This document shows positions 44,742 to 53,210 of a stretch of DNA of 63,220 bases, piece by piece. A model generated the notes under the pieces. It was not told where the DNA came from, made no database searches, and saw only the letters and a program-made list of their open reading frames with translations. Position numbers and translations under genes: made by a program. Every line of letters starts with the position of its first letter. Position 1 is the stretch's first letter. Origin of the DNA: Micavibrio sp. UBA6212 (lineage in GTDB: Bacteria > Pseudomonadota > Alphaproteobacteria > Micavibrionales > Micavibrionaceae); NCBI GenBank assembly GCA_002421905.1, contig DISK01000012.1:4463-67682 (forward strand). The letters are read 5' to 3'.

Positions 44742-44776
44742 TACACCCCCCCAAAAAAAAGGGGGGATTTGTGTAT
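44741..44776. repeat. C6/A8/G6 hairpin with ATACAC-GTGTAT arms
   Basis: ATACAC and six C are followed by eight A, six G, four spacer bases and GTGTAT. The palindrome sits immediately outside attR. It has no terminator T-run on either side, but the homopolymers are unusual and could be a recombination scar. Confidence 0.6.
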
Positions 44777-44813
44777 GGTCTGTTTAGACGACTTTACCCC
44801 CGAGATGCTGCGA

Positions 44814-44832
44814 ATTCCCTCCTGACGCACCA
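44814..44832. other. Second, outer copy of the tRNA 3' end
   Basis: ATTCCCTCCTGACGCACCA matches the tRNA end at 17 of 19 positions, without the deletion seen in the inner copy. It lies nine bases from the stop of the flanking chromosomal gene. It may be the border of an earlier or tandem integration. Confidence 0.6.
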
Positions 44833-44840
44833 GCCCCAAT

Positions 44841-46088
44841 CTACATTGCCATGCTGGTACTGGCAGGAATACTCGTTTGTTGTTGTACGGGATCACACGC
44901 ATTCTGGTAGCGTTTACTTTCTTCCAAAGCAGGAAGTTTGCTACCGACTATGTCTTGGTAAGACTCTCTGAACTTACAAACCATGTCCCGTCCTGTTTCG
45001 CTGAGCTTCATCGAGTCGAGGTCGGAGTGAACTGTTGATCCGATCAGACGATTATTATCCGTCATCGTACTTTGATCCTTGGTATCCAACCCCTCGTTGA
45101 TTGTATATTTCAAGCGTGATTGCTCTTTCCCCATTTCAACAAACTGGGACAGGGTCGGAACTGTCTGGCTGGTCATCTGGATTGCAATATCGGAAATCTC
45201 GGAAGGGGAGAGTTTTTCCAGCCCACCGTCCTTGAATTTTTTTTCGTAAAGATCCAATGTGGCTTCAATAGTTGTTGTCGTATCATGGTTCAAACCTTCA
45301 CCGACACTCTCTATTTCATCATTGAGAAATCCCGTAGAAACCATGCGAGCTTTGGCATACGTCTTGATTTCATCTATACCTGCACCATCCCGAAGCATAT
45401 TCAATGTTGCAAAAGAATCGGCATACCGCTCGCCGAATGACTCTACATATACGGAGGTCAATGCTTTGGTATTCTCAACCTCTTGTATATTCTCGGTATC
45501 CAATGTGCCCAATTCATCATTAGTAATTCTTGCACCCAGATTCCATCTGCTTTTGATGGCATGCCCCATTTCGTGGTAGGTTGTGAATTGATGTGCAAAA
45601 CGGTCTGTAATTCCATGGGATTGCCAATCGACACCGACGTTTGAATGATCGTGGTCATGATCGGGACTGGACTTCTCATGGGAGTGATAAAAAGACTCAC
45701 GGTGAGTTTTTGCGATATCATCCAACATTTTCTGGCCTGTGCTATCCAGATAAGGAGGGATGGCGACGGCAAGATAGTCCTGATCCGTATTGAGAGCTTT
45801 TGTGGACGTGGAATAACTTTCTTTTGCTCTGTTTTCAGAAATCAGATCTGTTTCAGGATTTCTGAACTCATTATCCAGAAAATTCATCCACTTATCCATA
45901 AGGTCCAAGCCATCCTGCTGTTCGAGAAATCTCCCGACATGGACTTGTAAATCGCCGTAATTGGCTCCTTCGCGGAATAATTCGGGATCAAGAATCAGGG
46001 CGCGGTTCTTCAAGGCCGGATCATCTGAAATCTGTTGGTTCAGATGGGCAATAAAGGCGGTTTGTTCCTCTCTGGTATAATCTGGCAT
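44841..46088 (-). CDS. HExxH metalloprotease-like protein
   Basis: With the start at 46088 (MPDYTREEQ, behind a G-run close to the ATG) the protein has 415 residues. HEMGH at 172-176 is a zinc-protease signature, and ERYADSFA at 220-227 supplies a plausible third ligand in the gluzincin manner. A His/Asp-rich stretch (HDHDH, 144-148) precedes it. There is no signal peptide or membrane span, so an intracellular or non-classically exported protein is likely. I recognise no named family. It abuts the island border and could be an effector of an older integration or a resident gene. Confidence 0.7.
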   Translation of the reverse strand: MPDYTREEQTAFIAHLNQQISDDPALKNRALILDPELFREGANYGDLQVHVGRFLEQQDGLDLMDKWMNFLDNEFRNPETDLISENRAKESYSTSTKALNTDQDYLAVAIPPYLDSTGQKMLDDIAKTHRESFYHSHEKSSPDHDHDHSNVGVDWQSHGITDRFAHQFTTYHEMGHAIKSRWNLGARITNDELGTLDTENIQEVENTKALTSVYVESFGERYADSFATLNMLRDGAGIDEIKTYAKARMVSTGFLNDEIESVGEGLNHDTTTTIEATLDLYEKKFKDGGLEKLSPSEISDIAIQMTSQTVPTLSQFVEMGKEQSRLKYTINEGLDTKDQSTMTDNNRLIGSTVHSDLDSMKLSETGRDMVCKFRESYQDIVGSKLPALEESKRYQNACDPVQQQTSIPASTSMAM

Positions 46089-46154
46089 ACGCCCCCCAAT
46101 AATATACATAACAATATATCAAGGATAATAAAAAACTATTAAAAAGGCAAATTT

Positions 46155-47006
46155 TCAAACTTTCCAACGTTTATGCAGCCATAGCCATTGTCCGGGGCGT
46201 TCTGTAATCCACTGTTCCAGATAGTCGTGCATTTCCCTGATTAACAGTATTTCGTCTTTCTGGGTATCCAGAGGCGGAAAAATCGTAACGCGGAAATCAA
46301 TGCCTTTGACCCGCTCGACGCGCACAGGAAATAAAGGACAGTCGAACTTCCGAGCCATTTGGATAAAGGCCGTTGAAGTCATGGCCGGACGACCAAAAAA
46401 TTCGACTTCCATACCTTCGTTATATTTCTGATCAATCAGAATGCCGATTTTTCGCCCCTGCTTCAAAGCGCCAAGCACCTGACGCATGCCCGCAGAAGAT
46501 TTTGGATAGGTCTGTAATGTGCCATCCAGACTCCGGCATTTTTGCAAAATTCCGGCAACATAAGGATTGTTCGGGGCGCGGTAAATCACATCTACATCAA
46601 TATTCATCTTGTGCACTGTCGGCCCTGCGGCTTCCCAGTTGGCCAGATGAGCGGACGCGAAGATGGCAGGCAATTCCGGATTTGCAGAGAGGGTATGTAG
46701 CCTTTCGGCATTTACCAACTCGACATGATGGGCGCCAATATGTTCGAGATGAGGATATTCGGCAAAAACCCGCCCAATATTTTCCCACATATCCTTGATG
46801 ATCTTGCGGGTGGTTTGTGCATCAGTATGAAGTGAATCCTGAATATGACGGGCGGCTTTGCGATTGGAGGACAGTAAGGGGCCAATTGTTCTGCCAATCA
46901 TCCCGCCTAGATTGGAGGCGGTTAAGGGGGGGAGCAGACCAAAAAGAGCAATCAGAGTCCTGACCAGCGCGGCTTCGAAAAGGTAACGAATTTTTTTCAT
47001 CTGCAC
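46155..47006 (-). CDS. lpxL: Lipid A late acyltransferase (LpxL/HtrB family)
   Basis: This 283-residue membrane-associated enzyme adds a secondary acyl chain to Kdo-lipid A. Family features are an N-terminal hydrophobic anchor, the HLANWE catalytic motif (H-x4-E), and the downstream GIL-DQK segment (KIGILIDQKYNEG) with FFGRPAMTS. Position directly after lpxK and waaA supports the lipid A assignment, though which LpxL/LpxM position it acylates cannot be told. Its start overlaps the lpxK end by ten bases. Confidence 0.85.
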   Translation of the reverse strand: MQMKKIRYLFEAALVRTLIALFGLLPPLTASNLGGMIGRTIGPLLSSNRKAARHIQDSLHTDAQTTRKIIKDMWENIGRVFAEYPHLEHIGAHHVELVNAERLHTLSANPELPAIFASAHLANWEAAGPTVHKMNIDVDVIYRAPNNPYVAGILQKCRSLDGTLQTYPKSSAGMRQVLGALKQGRKIGILIDQKYNEGMEVEFFGRPAMTSTAFIQMARKFDCPLFPVRVERVKGIDFRVTIFPPLDTQKDEILLIREMHDYLEQWITERPGQWLWLHKRWKV

Positions 47007-47983
47007 AGTTTTCCTTTAATGAAAGCAGCAACATCATCAGGAGCATCAAAAACCACGTCAACAGATAAAACATCAATCATCGTTTTCTGGGGAAACTCCG
47101 GCAGCCGGACAAAATCTTTCTCGGTCGTAATCAGTCGGGTATTCTGATCCAGAGCCTGTTGAACCAAACCGGATAAGTCATGGAGTGTATAAGGGTGGTG
47201 GTCTGGAAAATCATAAAACCCGATTATATTGAAACTGTGATCCAATAACGTTTTTCTGAATTTATCTGGCACACCAATGCCACAAAAAGCAAAATAGGAA
47301 ACAGAATCTGGAAGGTCATCCAGATTGGTTGGAACAAGTTGTGCGGTAAAGATTTGAATATGGTCGGGGATATCCTTCCGGACATTCCGTGTGTCGTCAC
47401 CGATCAGGATGCAGGCATCAATTCCCTTAAATCCATCCTCTAAGGGTTGGCGCAAAGGGCCTGCCGGAAGAACTTGTTTGTTTCCAAAACCGCTGAACCC
47501 GTCAACTACGCAAAAACTTATATCTTTGCTCAGAGAATAGTTTTGCAGCCCGTCATCGAGAATGATGAGGTCGGCCCCGGTATCTTCTGCATACTTGGCT
47601 CCTGCTGCGCGGTCTTTGGCCACGATGGTCGGGGCATGGTGTGCCAGAAGCAAGGCTTCGTCTCCCCACATCTGTGGATCAGGGGTGGCAGAATTAACTG
47701 CTTCTGGCCCCTGAACATTGCCACCATAGCCACGGGTGAGAAAAGCGGCGGACTGCGAAATATGATGTGCGTTTAGCAATTTGCTAAGAGCAATCGCCAC
47801 GGGAGTTTTACCACTTCCTCCGGCGACAAGATTTCCAACACAAAGCACCGGAATATCCATGTGCTCGGGAGTAGCTCTGGCTTGATGGCGTCTGGCTATG
47901 GTTTTATAGAGGGCAGAGAGCGGAGCTAAAAACTGCGCCAGAGGCGTGGGAGTGTTTTTATACCAGAAAGCAGGGGTCTTCAT
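46997..47983 (-). CDS. lpxK: Tetraacyldisaccharide 4'-kinase LpxK
   Basis: LpxK phosphorylates the lipid A disaccharide at the inner membrane. The 328-residue protein has the N-terminal membrane-associated helix, the LpxK P-loop VGNLVAGGSGKTPV, the following FLTRGYGG motif and DLIILDDGLQNYSL. It sits between waaA (six bases upstream) and the acyltransferase gene, all on one strand, forming a lipid A-Kdo operon. Confidence 0.95.
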   Translation of the reverse strand: MKTPAFWYKNTPTPLAQFLAPLSALYKTIARRHQARATPEHMDIPVLCVGNLVAGGSGKTPVAIALSKLLNAHHISQSAAFLTRGYGGNVQGPEAVNSATPDPQMWGDEALLLAHHAPTIVAKDRAAGAKYAEDTGADLIILDDGLQNYSLSKDISFCVVDGFSGFGNKQVLPAGPLRQPLEDGFKGIDACILIGDDTRNVRKDIPDHIQIFTAQLVPTNLDDLPDSVSYFAFCGIGVPDKFRKTLLDHSFNIIGFYDFPDHHPYTLHDLSGLVQQALDQNTRLITTEKDFVRLPEFPQKTMIDVLSVDVVFDAPDDVAAFIKGKLCR

Positions 47984-47989
47984 AATAGA

Positions 47990-49294
47990 TCACCCCTTAT
48001 TATTCGTCAGGACAGGGAGATGAGCCAGCATAAAAACAGGTTCCAGCTCTTCGATCACCCGATCAAGAATATGGGACTTCCCGACGGCAAAACCATATCC
48101 ACGGTGTTGCAGGTCTGCTAAACCGGAAGGATTGCGGAACAGGTCTTGCAATCTGGTGGCAAGGTCGGATTTGTGGGAAAGCGGAACCGCCGCCGATACT
48201 TGATCCATCTGGTCAAAAATTTCCTGAAGGTTCTGGACATTTGGCCCGTGAAGAACCGCAGCGCTGAGCAGGGCGGCTTCAAGCGGATTATGCCCCCCGC
48301 CGCCATCATCACTAAAACTTCGCCCGATACAGGCGATAGAGGCTGCGCGATAAAACAGACCCAACTCTCCCAAACGATCCACCAGATATATTTGTGTGTT
48401 ACTTTGAAGGGGTTGGTTTTTGCTTCGTAATTGGGCGGTTACACCATTTTCTTCATAAAATGATTCAATGGCAGGGGAGCGTTCCGGATGGCGAGGAGCA
48501 ACAATCGTCAACAGGTCAGGAAAATCTGCACTCAATGCCAAATGGGTTTCAAGAGCCAGTTCTTCTTCCCCTTTATGGGTGCTGGCATAAACCCAGACGG
48601 GGCGTGACCCGATTGCATGTAAAAGAGTTTCGAGCTCTTGCTGGTCACAAGGTAAAGGATGGGCACAATATTTGATATTATCAGTCACAACAACACTGCG
48701 CCCTCCCAGAGCCGAATAATAGTCTTTGTCTTGCTCTGTCTGGGTGAGGATCACGGTAAAGGCCGACAGAATCTTGCCTGCCATGGATTTGGCACGCGTC
48801 CAATTGGCGAAAGATTTCGGTGACATGCGGGCATTCAAAAGGGCTGTGGGGATGCGGCGTTTCCCAAGTTCTGACACCATAAATGGCCAGAGTTCTGATT
48901 CTGCCCACAAAACAATATCTGGTTGCCAGTGATCCAGAAAAGATCGAACCCATGGGGGACGATCAACAGGCAGATATTGATGAAAAGCGCGATGAGGCAG
49001 GCGGCCTTGCAACAAGGAAGCCGCCGTTCTGGTAATGGTGGTCACCAGAACATGGGCATGGGGGGTTTGGGTCAGAAACAATTCGACCATCTGCAACATG
49101 GATTGAGCTTCGCCAACACTGGCGACATGCACCCACATCAGGGAGCCGGCTGGCCGATCAAGGGAAGGGCGGCCATAACGTTCCCCGATCCGGTCAGGGT
49201 CTTCCTTGCCGGATTTAATTCTGCGATGGATCACCCCGCGGATCACAGGGGTTCCATATGTCATGGTCTTTTTATAAAGCCAGAACAAACTCAT
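47990..49294 (-). CDS. waaA: Kdo transferase WaaA (KdtA)
   Basis: WaaA transfers Kdo from CMP-Kdo to lipid IVA. The 434-residue GT-B enzyme has an N-terminal membrane-proximal region with ERYG, the motif MWVHVASVGEAQ, central WAESELWP, and late family motifs VAPRHPER and GHNPLEAALLSAAVLHGP. It is the first gene of the waaA-lpxK-acyltransferase run. Whether it adds one or two Kdo residues cannot be inferred. Confidence 0.95.
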   Translation of the reverse strand: MSLFWLYKKTMTYGTPVIRGVIHRRIKSGKEDPDRIGERYGRPSLDRPAGSLMWVHVASVGEAQSMLQMVELFLTQTPHAHVLVTTITRTAASLLQGRLPHRAFHQYLPVDRPPWVRSFLDHWQPDIVLWAESELWPFMVSELGKRRIPTALLNARMSPKSFANWTRAKSMAGKILSAFTVILTQTEQDKDYYSALGGRSVVVTDNIKYCAHPLPCDQQELETLLHAIGSRPVWVYASTHKGEEELALETHLALSADFPDLLTIVAPRHPERSPAIESFYEENGVTAQLRSKNQPLQSNTQIYLVDRLGELGLFYRAASIACIGRSFSDDGGGGHNPLEAALLSAAVLHGPNVQNLQEIFDQMDQVSAAVPLSHKSDLATRLQDLFRNPSGLADLQHRGYGFAVGKSHILDRVIEELEPVFMLAHLPVLTNNKG

Positions 49295-49302
49295 ATTATC
49301 TC

Positions 49303-49333
49303 CAAAAATACTTCAGGCCCTTTATAGGGCCTG
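49303..49333 (-). terminator. Intrinsic terminator upstream of waaA
   Basis: On the minus strand CAGGCCC-TATAAA-GGGCCTG is followed by AAGTATTTTTGG. It ends the secreted-protein transcript and separates it from the lipid A operon, whose first start codon lies a few bases downstream. Confidence 0.75.
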
Positions 49334-49359
49334 AGAGCAAGAAAACCAAGAGGCAAGCT

Positions 49360-50145
49360 TTACGGAAGAGCCGCACTACAATTGGCAGAAGTACTTCCCG
49401 ATTTACAACATTTCGGATTGGCAGCTCCATCAGGAGAGCATCCGGGGTTTGGACAAACGGCCTCACGATTCGTTCCGCCACCGATCAGAACACCGGTCGG
49501 AATACCAACAGAACATTTCGGGGTGCTTCCGGTTTCGGAAAGCGGTGCAACAACACTGGTAAACAGGTTCATACTGTCGAACGGCGCACCCAGACCAGTC
49601 GTGCCCATGGTTGAAACGGGTGTTCCCCATGATCCTGTACTGCCGCATGAGTTCGGAGCCACACGAGGATCTGTCCCACTAGCATCTTTCAGGGTCAGAA
49701 ACTGGGACAGGTTCAGGTTTTTACATTGGGCAGCTTTCCACAAATTATTTATATTTGCACAATTGCTGCTGTTGGAGCCGCTGGCATTTCCTCCCCCAAG
49801 ACTATGGGGAAAGGCAGCACTTAAATAGTTGGAGGCCTGATTTGTGGTACTATTCAGTCCACTTCCTCCATCATCCGAGAAAGAGATGGTCATGGCATTG
49901 ATCCACTGACTATAGCATCCGAGGGCAAGAACACTGTCAGGTTTCCAGATCATTTGCTGATTGGTCATGATCTCACGTTGGGCTTCCATCCAGGCTCTTT
50001 GTCTGAGTTTATCCATAAAAGCCGCGTCGCAAGCCCCGTCAATTACGGCGTTTGCAGCGGATGCTGTCTGTGGGGCTGCGAATAGAATGCAGGCGAATAA
50101 CGTTGAAAAAGCAACAAATTTACGACAAAAACCTGAAGACACCAT
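49360..50145 (-). CDS. Secreted protein of unknown function
   Basis: The 261-residue protein has a clear signal peptide ending APQTASA-AN. The mature part begins with a helical region containing one Cys pair (GACDAAF and LGCYSQW), continues with Ser/Asn/Gly-rich low complexity (around residues 95-130), and ends in a Cys-rich tail (CPNPGC, KCCKSG). Disulfide-bonded periplasmic or surface location is likely. I do not recognise the family. It is probably monocistronic, with a terminator after it. Confidence 0.75.
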   Translation of the reverse strand: MVSSGFCRKFVAFSTLFACILFAAPQTASAANAVIDGACDAAFMDKLRQRAWMEAQREIMTNQQMIWKPDSVLALGCYSQWINAMTISFSDDGGSGLNSTTNQASNYLSAAFPHSLGGGNASGSNSSNCANINNLWKAAQCKNLNLSQFLTLKDASGTDPRVAPNSCGSTGSWGTPVSTMGTTGLGAPFDSMNLFTSVVAPLSETGSTPKCSVGIPTGVLIGGGTNREAVCPNPGCSPDGAANPKCCKSGSTSANCSAALP

Positions 50146-50267
50146 ATTCCACTCCCAAATCTAATACAGACCCCTGACAGAATCCTGCCAGAGAAAGCGA
50201 CCACATACCCTATAGTTTACAATAGGATGGGGGTGCTTGGCAAAACAAACCTGACACTTACCCCAAA

Positions 50268-50486
50268 TTAAGCTTCTTCCAGGTCAATATCGAGGATCGA
50301 CATATTGAAATCGAAAGAGATTTCATCATCGTCATTGTCTTTGTAAATCGTGCCAATGGCCTCGCCATTCAGATAAACCTCGACAGAATCGGCCACGCGG
50401 CGTTCGCGAATAGTCAGGCCAGGGTTTCCGAACTTTTTCTGCAAATAGCCCTGAAGTTTGGCGATATCAGCTTTATTAATATCCAT
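50268..50486 (-). CDS. DUF3126 family small protein
   Basis: The 72-residue protein matches the DUF3126 pattern: an N-terminal helix (ADIAKLQGYLQKKFG), then strands VEVYLNGEAIGTIYKDND and a final SFDFNMSILDIDL. This family is confined mainly to Alphaproteobacteria and has no known function. It lies 40 bases after the acyltransferase gene on the same strand. Confidence 0.85.
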   Translation of the reverse strand: MDINKADIAKLQGYLQKKFGNPGLTIRERRVADSVEVYLNGEAIGTIYKDNDDDEISFDFNMSILDIDLEEA

Positions 50487-50526
50487 TTGATCCTCACTTT
50501 ATAAATTATGCCTATGTTCATAGCCA

Positions 50527-51288
50527 TTATTGCGGAGCTAGTCCAGCTTCGATCTTATGCTGAACGATCTGGCATAGCGTTTTTCGGTCATGCCCGTTTT
50601 CTGGAAAAATGACAGGAAGAAAGGTCAAGCGCACAGTTGCCCCTTTGTTTTTAAGGAATTCCCATATATGCGGACCAAAATCCATATCTCCGTACCACGC
50701 GTAAATATCACGGTTTTGTGATGTCGGGGGATGCCCATTAACCGAAACAAGTTCCAGAATAAAGGGTTGAATAGGGATCGGGGCCATATCCTTGGGCATC
50801 GACAGGGAAAACAGGCTGGATTTGAAGGGCAGCACGCCTGTACCCGCCGAAGAAGTACCTTCTGGAAACAGGATCAGGCTCTTTCCTTGTTTCAGCATGG
50901 AATCCAGAGCATTTGCAACTTTTCTGGCGTGCGCCGATGTCCGGCTGATAAAGGCTGTTTGCTGGACTTTTGATAAAAATCCGATCACCGGCCAATGGGC
51001 AACATCTTCCTTGGCAATAAAAGAGGCCAGAAGATAGGAGCCAATCACAGGAATATCCAGATAAGACAAATGGTTGCTGATAAAGATCAACTGTGTCCCG
51101 TGAACGGGAACGCCACAAATTTCTGTTTTGAGGCCGATAATCTTGCATACACCCTTATGCCAGAATCGGGGCACGATATAAGCTCCCTGACCCTTGTGAA
51201 AAAGCAGGACAAGCATCTGGGTGGTGACAAGAGGCAGAGTCCATAACAGCAGTAAAACGATTTTGAAAAAGGCAACAAGAGAGGTCAT
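50527..51288 (-). CDS. 1-acyl-glycerol-3-phosphate acyltransferase family, OlsA/PlsC-like
   Basis: This 253-residue membrane-bound acyltransferase has the two PlsC boxes: SNHLSYLD (H-x4-D) and FPEGTSS, with a hydrophobic N-terminal anchor. The gene overlaps the start-proximal OlsB-like acyltransferase by four bases. In other Alphaproteobacteria OlsB makes lyso-ornithine lipid and OlsA, a PlsC-family enzyme, adds the second acyl chain. The pairing suggests OlsA, but general phosphatidic acid synthesis is not excluded. Confidence 0.85.
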   Translation of the reverse strand: MTSLVAFFKIVLLLLWTLPLVTTQMLVLLFHKGQGAYIVPRFWHKGVCKIIGLKTEICGVPVHGTQLIFISNHLSYLDIPVIGSYLLASFIAKEDVAHWPVIGFLSKVQQTAFISRTSAHARKVANALDSMLKQGKSLILFPEGTSSAGTGVLPFKSSLFSLSMPKDMAPIPIQPFILELVSVNGHPPTSQNRDIYAWYGDMDFGPHIWEFLKNKGATVRLTFLPVIFPENGHDRKTLCQIVQHKIEAGLAPQ

Positions 51289-52166
51289 TCGGATTTATTT
51301 TCTTTGGAAAAATTCTGGTTAAAGCTGGAATCGCTGATGAGTTCCTTTTGTACCTTGCGCTCGAAATGCCTGATGTATTTCGATGTCACTTGTTTGGTCG
51401 GCAAGACAATGCACACATCAATACAGTTAAAGTCGGCGTCAAGATATGCTCCTTTGCCGATATAGGCCCCCAAACGCAAATACCCCTTGATTAAAGGGGG
51501 AAGGGAGGCAAAAACCCTTTTGGGATTGATAGTTTCTTTTTCAGGAAACGGAAGACCTTGCGTACAATCTTTCAGGACAGTGGGACATAAATCTTCAGGG
51601 GGAGCATGAAAATACTGAAGATAAGCCAGTTGTCCCAGTGCGGCTTCGGCGGAAGTACCTTGAAGGCTGGCGCATCCAAACATCAGATCAATCTGGTGGT
51701 CAGCCAGATAATCCGCAATGCCTGCCCAGAGGCGCTGCATGATATGTTTGGTGCGATATTCAGGCAAAACGCAAGACCGTCCCAGCTCAAGAAGTTTTGC
51801 GCCGCTTTCGATTAGGGGAGAAATATCGAACTCATGGCTGGTATAAAAATCTTTGCCTTGGGGCAATTTTTCCCTTCGGAACAGGCGGTATGTGCCAACG
51901 ATTTGCCCATCCTCTGGGCGGCGGGCCTCGTCAATAATAATCAAATGATCCGCATAGTCGTCATATTCATCAAAATCACGACGTCCGGCCACCATCTCTG
52001 GAGGTGCATGCGCCCCGAATTCTTCATAAAAGACAATATACCGAAGGTGCTGGGCGGCACGAACTTCTTGTTCTGTCTGCGCGATACGCAATACAATACG
52101 ATCCTGACTGTCCTCTGAATTATTAAGATCGGACGATGGATCGGCTTGATTCTGTTCAAATGTCAC
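51285..52166 (-). CDS. olsB: Ornithine N-acyltransferase OlsB-like GNAT protein
   Basis: I start this at GTG 52166 (VTFEQNQ read as Met), giving 293 residues with AAGAAGG upstream. The frame stays open to 52328, but that extension would overlap the divergent phosphatase gene and is unconserved. The OlsB/hemolysin-type acyltransferase domain is clear: AAQHLRYIVFYEEFGA, RDFDEYDDYADHL, VGTYRLFR, LELGRSCVLPEYR and LFGCASLQGT-like MFGCASLQGT. It would form lyso-ornithine lipid from acyl-ACP and ornithine. It overlaps the PlsC-like gene. Confidence 0.82.
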   Translation of the reverse strand: MTFEQNQADPSSDLNNSEDSQDRIVLRIAQTEQEVRAAQHLRYIVFYEEFGAHAPPEMVAGRRDFDEYDDYADHLIIIDEARRPEDGQIVGTYRLFRREKLPQGKDFYTSHEFDISPLIESGAKLLELGRSCVLPEYRTKHIMQRLWAGIADYLADHQIDLMFGCASLQGTSAEAALGQLAYLQYFHAPPEDLCPTVLKDCTQGLPFPEKETINPKRVFASLPPLIKGYLRLGAYIGKGAYLDADFNCIDVCIVLPTKQVTSKYIRHFERKVQKELISDSSFNQNFSKENKSE

Positions 52167-52220
52167 GGAAAACCTTCTTGTTTTCTTGTTCAATCCAGCT
52201 ATGTCCCTTATCGTAGTTAA

Positions 52221-52721
52221 ATGAGCAAGATTCGCAACATACTTTTTGTTTGTACCGGAAATATCTGCCGTTCCCCGATGGCAGAGGCCATGATGCGGTG
52301 TAGATTGAAAAGGATTGGGCAAGACCATTTATGTGATATCGACTCCGCAGGAACCCAAGCGTATCATGTCGGTGAAGCGCCGGATCACCGGACATTGAAA
52401 CTATGTTACGAAAACGGGGTCAATGTTGACGGGTTAAGCGCCAGAGTTATCGAGCCGAAGGATTACGAACATTTCGATCTCATTCTCGGATTGGATAAAG
52501 GCCATGTCGAATTTTTGAAAGAGCATGCGCCAGCAGGAAAAGATCATAAAATTGGATTATTCATGGAATATGCAGGACACGGAACATTGGATGTTCCTGA
52601 CCCGTATTATGGAGACATAGAAGATTTTATTCAGGTTTTTGAAATGGTCAGTCGCGGAACGGAAAGCCTGCTGAATATGATATTCGATACGCCCCATATC
52701 ATTGTAGAAGATAAATGTTAG
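52221..52721 (+). CDS. Low-molecular-weight protein tyrosine phosphatase
   Basis: The 166-residue cytosolic phosphatase has the P-loop VCTGNICRS (C-x5-R) near its N-terminus and the general-acid DPYYG motif at about 128. Size fits the family. Targets are often exopolysaccharide tyrosine kinases, but none lies nearby. The gene is divergent from the OlsB-like gene and precedes a small unknown gene that overlaps its end region. Confidence 0.93.
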   Translation: MSKIRNILFVCTGNICRSPMAEAMMRCRLKRIGQDHLCDIDSAGTQAYHVGEAPDHRTLKLCYENGVNVDGLSARVIEPKDYEHFDLILGLDKGHVEFLKEHAPAGKDHKIGLFMEYAGHGTLDVPDPYYGDIEDFIQVFEMVSRGTESLLNMIFDTPHIIVEDKC

Positions 52722-52732
52722 GAGAAGGTAAT

Positions 52733-53110
52733 ATGACACAGAACGTCCCCAATCCGGTCGAGGGAAAACATATATTTCAGATCTCCAATAATATCCGGAT
52801 CCGCTACAACGCGGATGGGTGGGTTGAGGAAATCGGGAGTGGTGGTGCAGATGACCCGCTGGGGACAAGATTACAGGGCAAACCCAACAGCAAGCGCGAC
52901 GATATTTATGCCCGTCGCTATTATGACCTTTATTCCCGTTGCGTCATTCTGGATATTCACCCGAAACTGACATCAGATATGAGCGGAACAGGTGGGTTAA
53001 TTCTGTTCAAGGACATTGAGCCAGCGTCCCCTATGTTTGCGCGGGTCAATCTGATTATCACGATTGCCAACCACCATTTCGGCATGGATTTGAAACTTCT
53101 CGCAGGGTAA
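52733..53110 (+). CDS. Small protein of unknown function
   Basis: I choose the ATG at 52733 (MTQNVPNP; 125 residues) because TTAGGAGAAGG stands just upstream and the earlier ATG at 52715 overlaps the phosphatase stop. The protein is soluble with mixed strands and helices and no motif I recognise. It follows the phosphatase gene by 11 bases, so shared transcription is likely. Confidence 0.7.
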   Translation: MTQNVPNPVEGKHIFQISNNIRIRYNADGWVEEIGSGGADDPLGTRLQGKPNSKRDDIYARRYYDLYSRCVILDIHPKLTSDMSGTGGLILFKDIEPASPMFARVNLIITIANHHFGMDLKLLAG

Positions 53111-53210
53111 AAAACCTGAAAGTTATAACTAAAGTGCGCCGCCAAGCAGATATTGAACGGTAGTGCATGAAGATATAAATGTAAACAAGCGGCCTGATCA
53201 GACTGTTTGT

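Noticed and set aside
44741..44776. Intrinsic terminator for ietS
   Set aside because: The homopolymer hairpin has no T-run after it on either strand; kept only as a repeat.
52167..52328. Longer N-terminus of the OlsB-like protein
   Set aside because: It would overlap the start of the divergent phosphatase gene by more than 100 bases and has no family resemblance.
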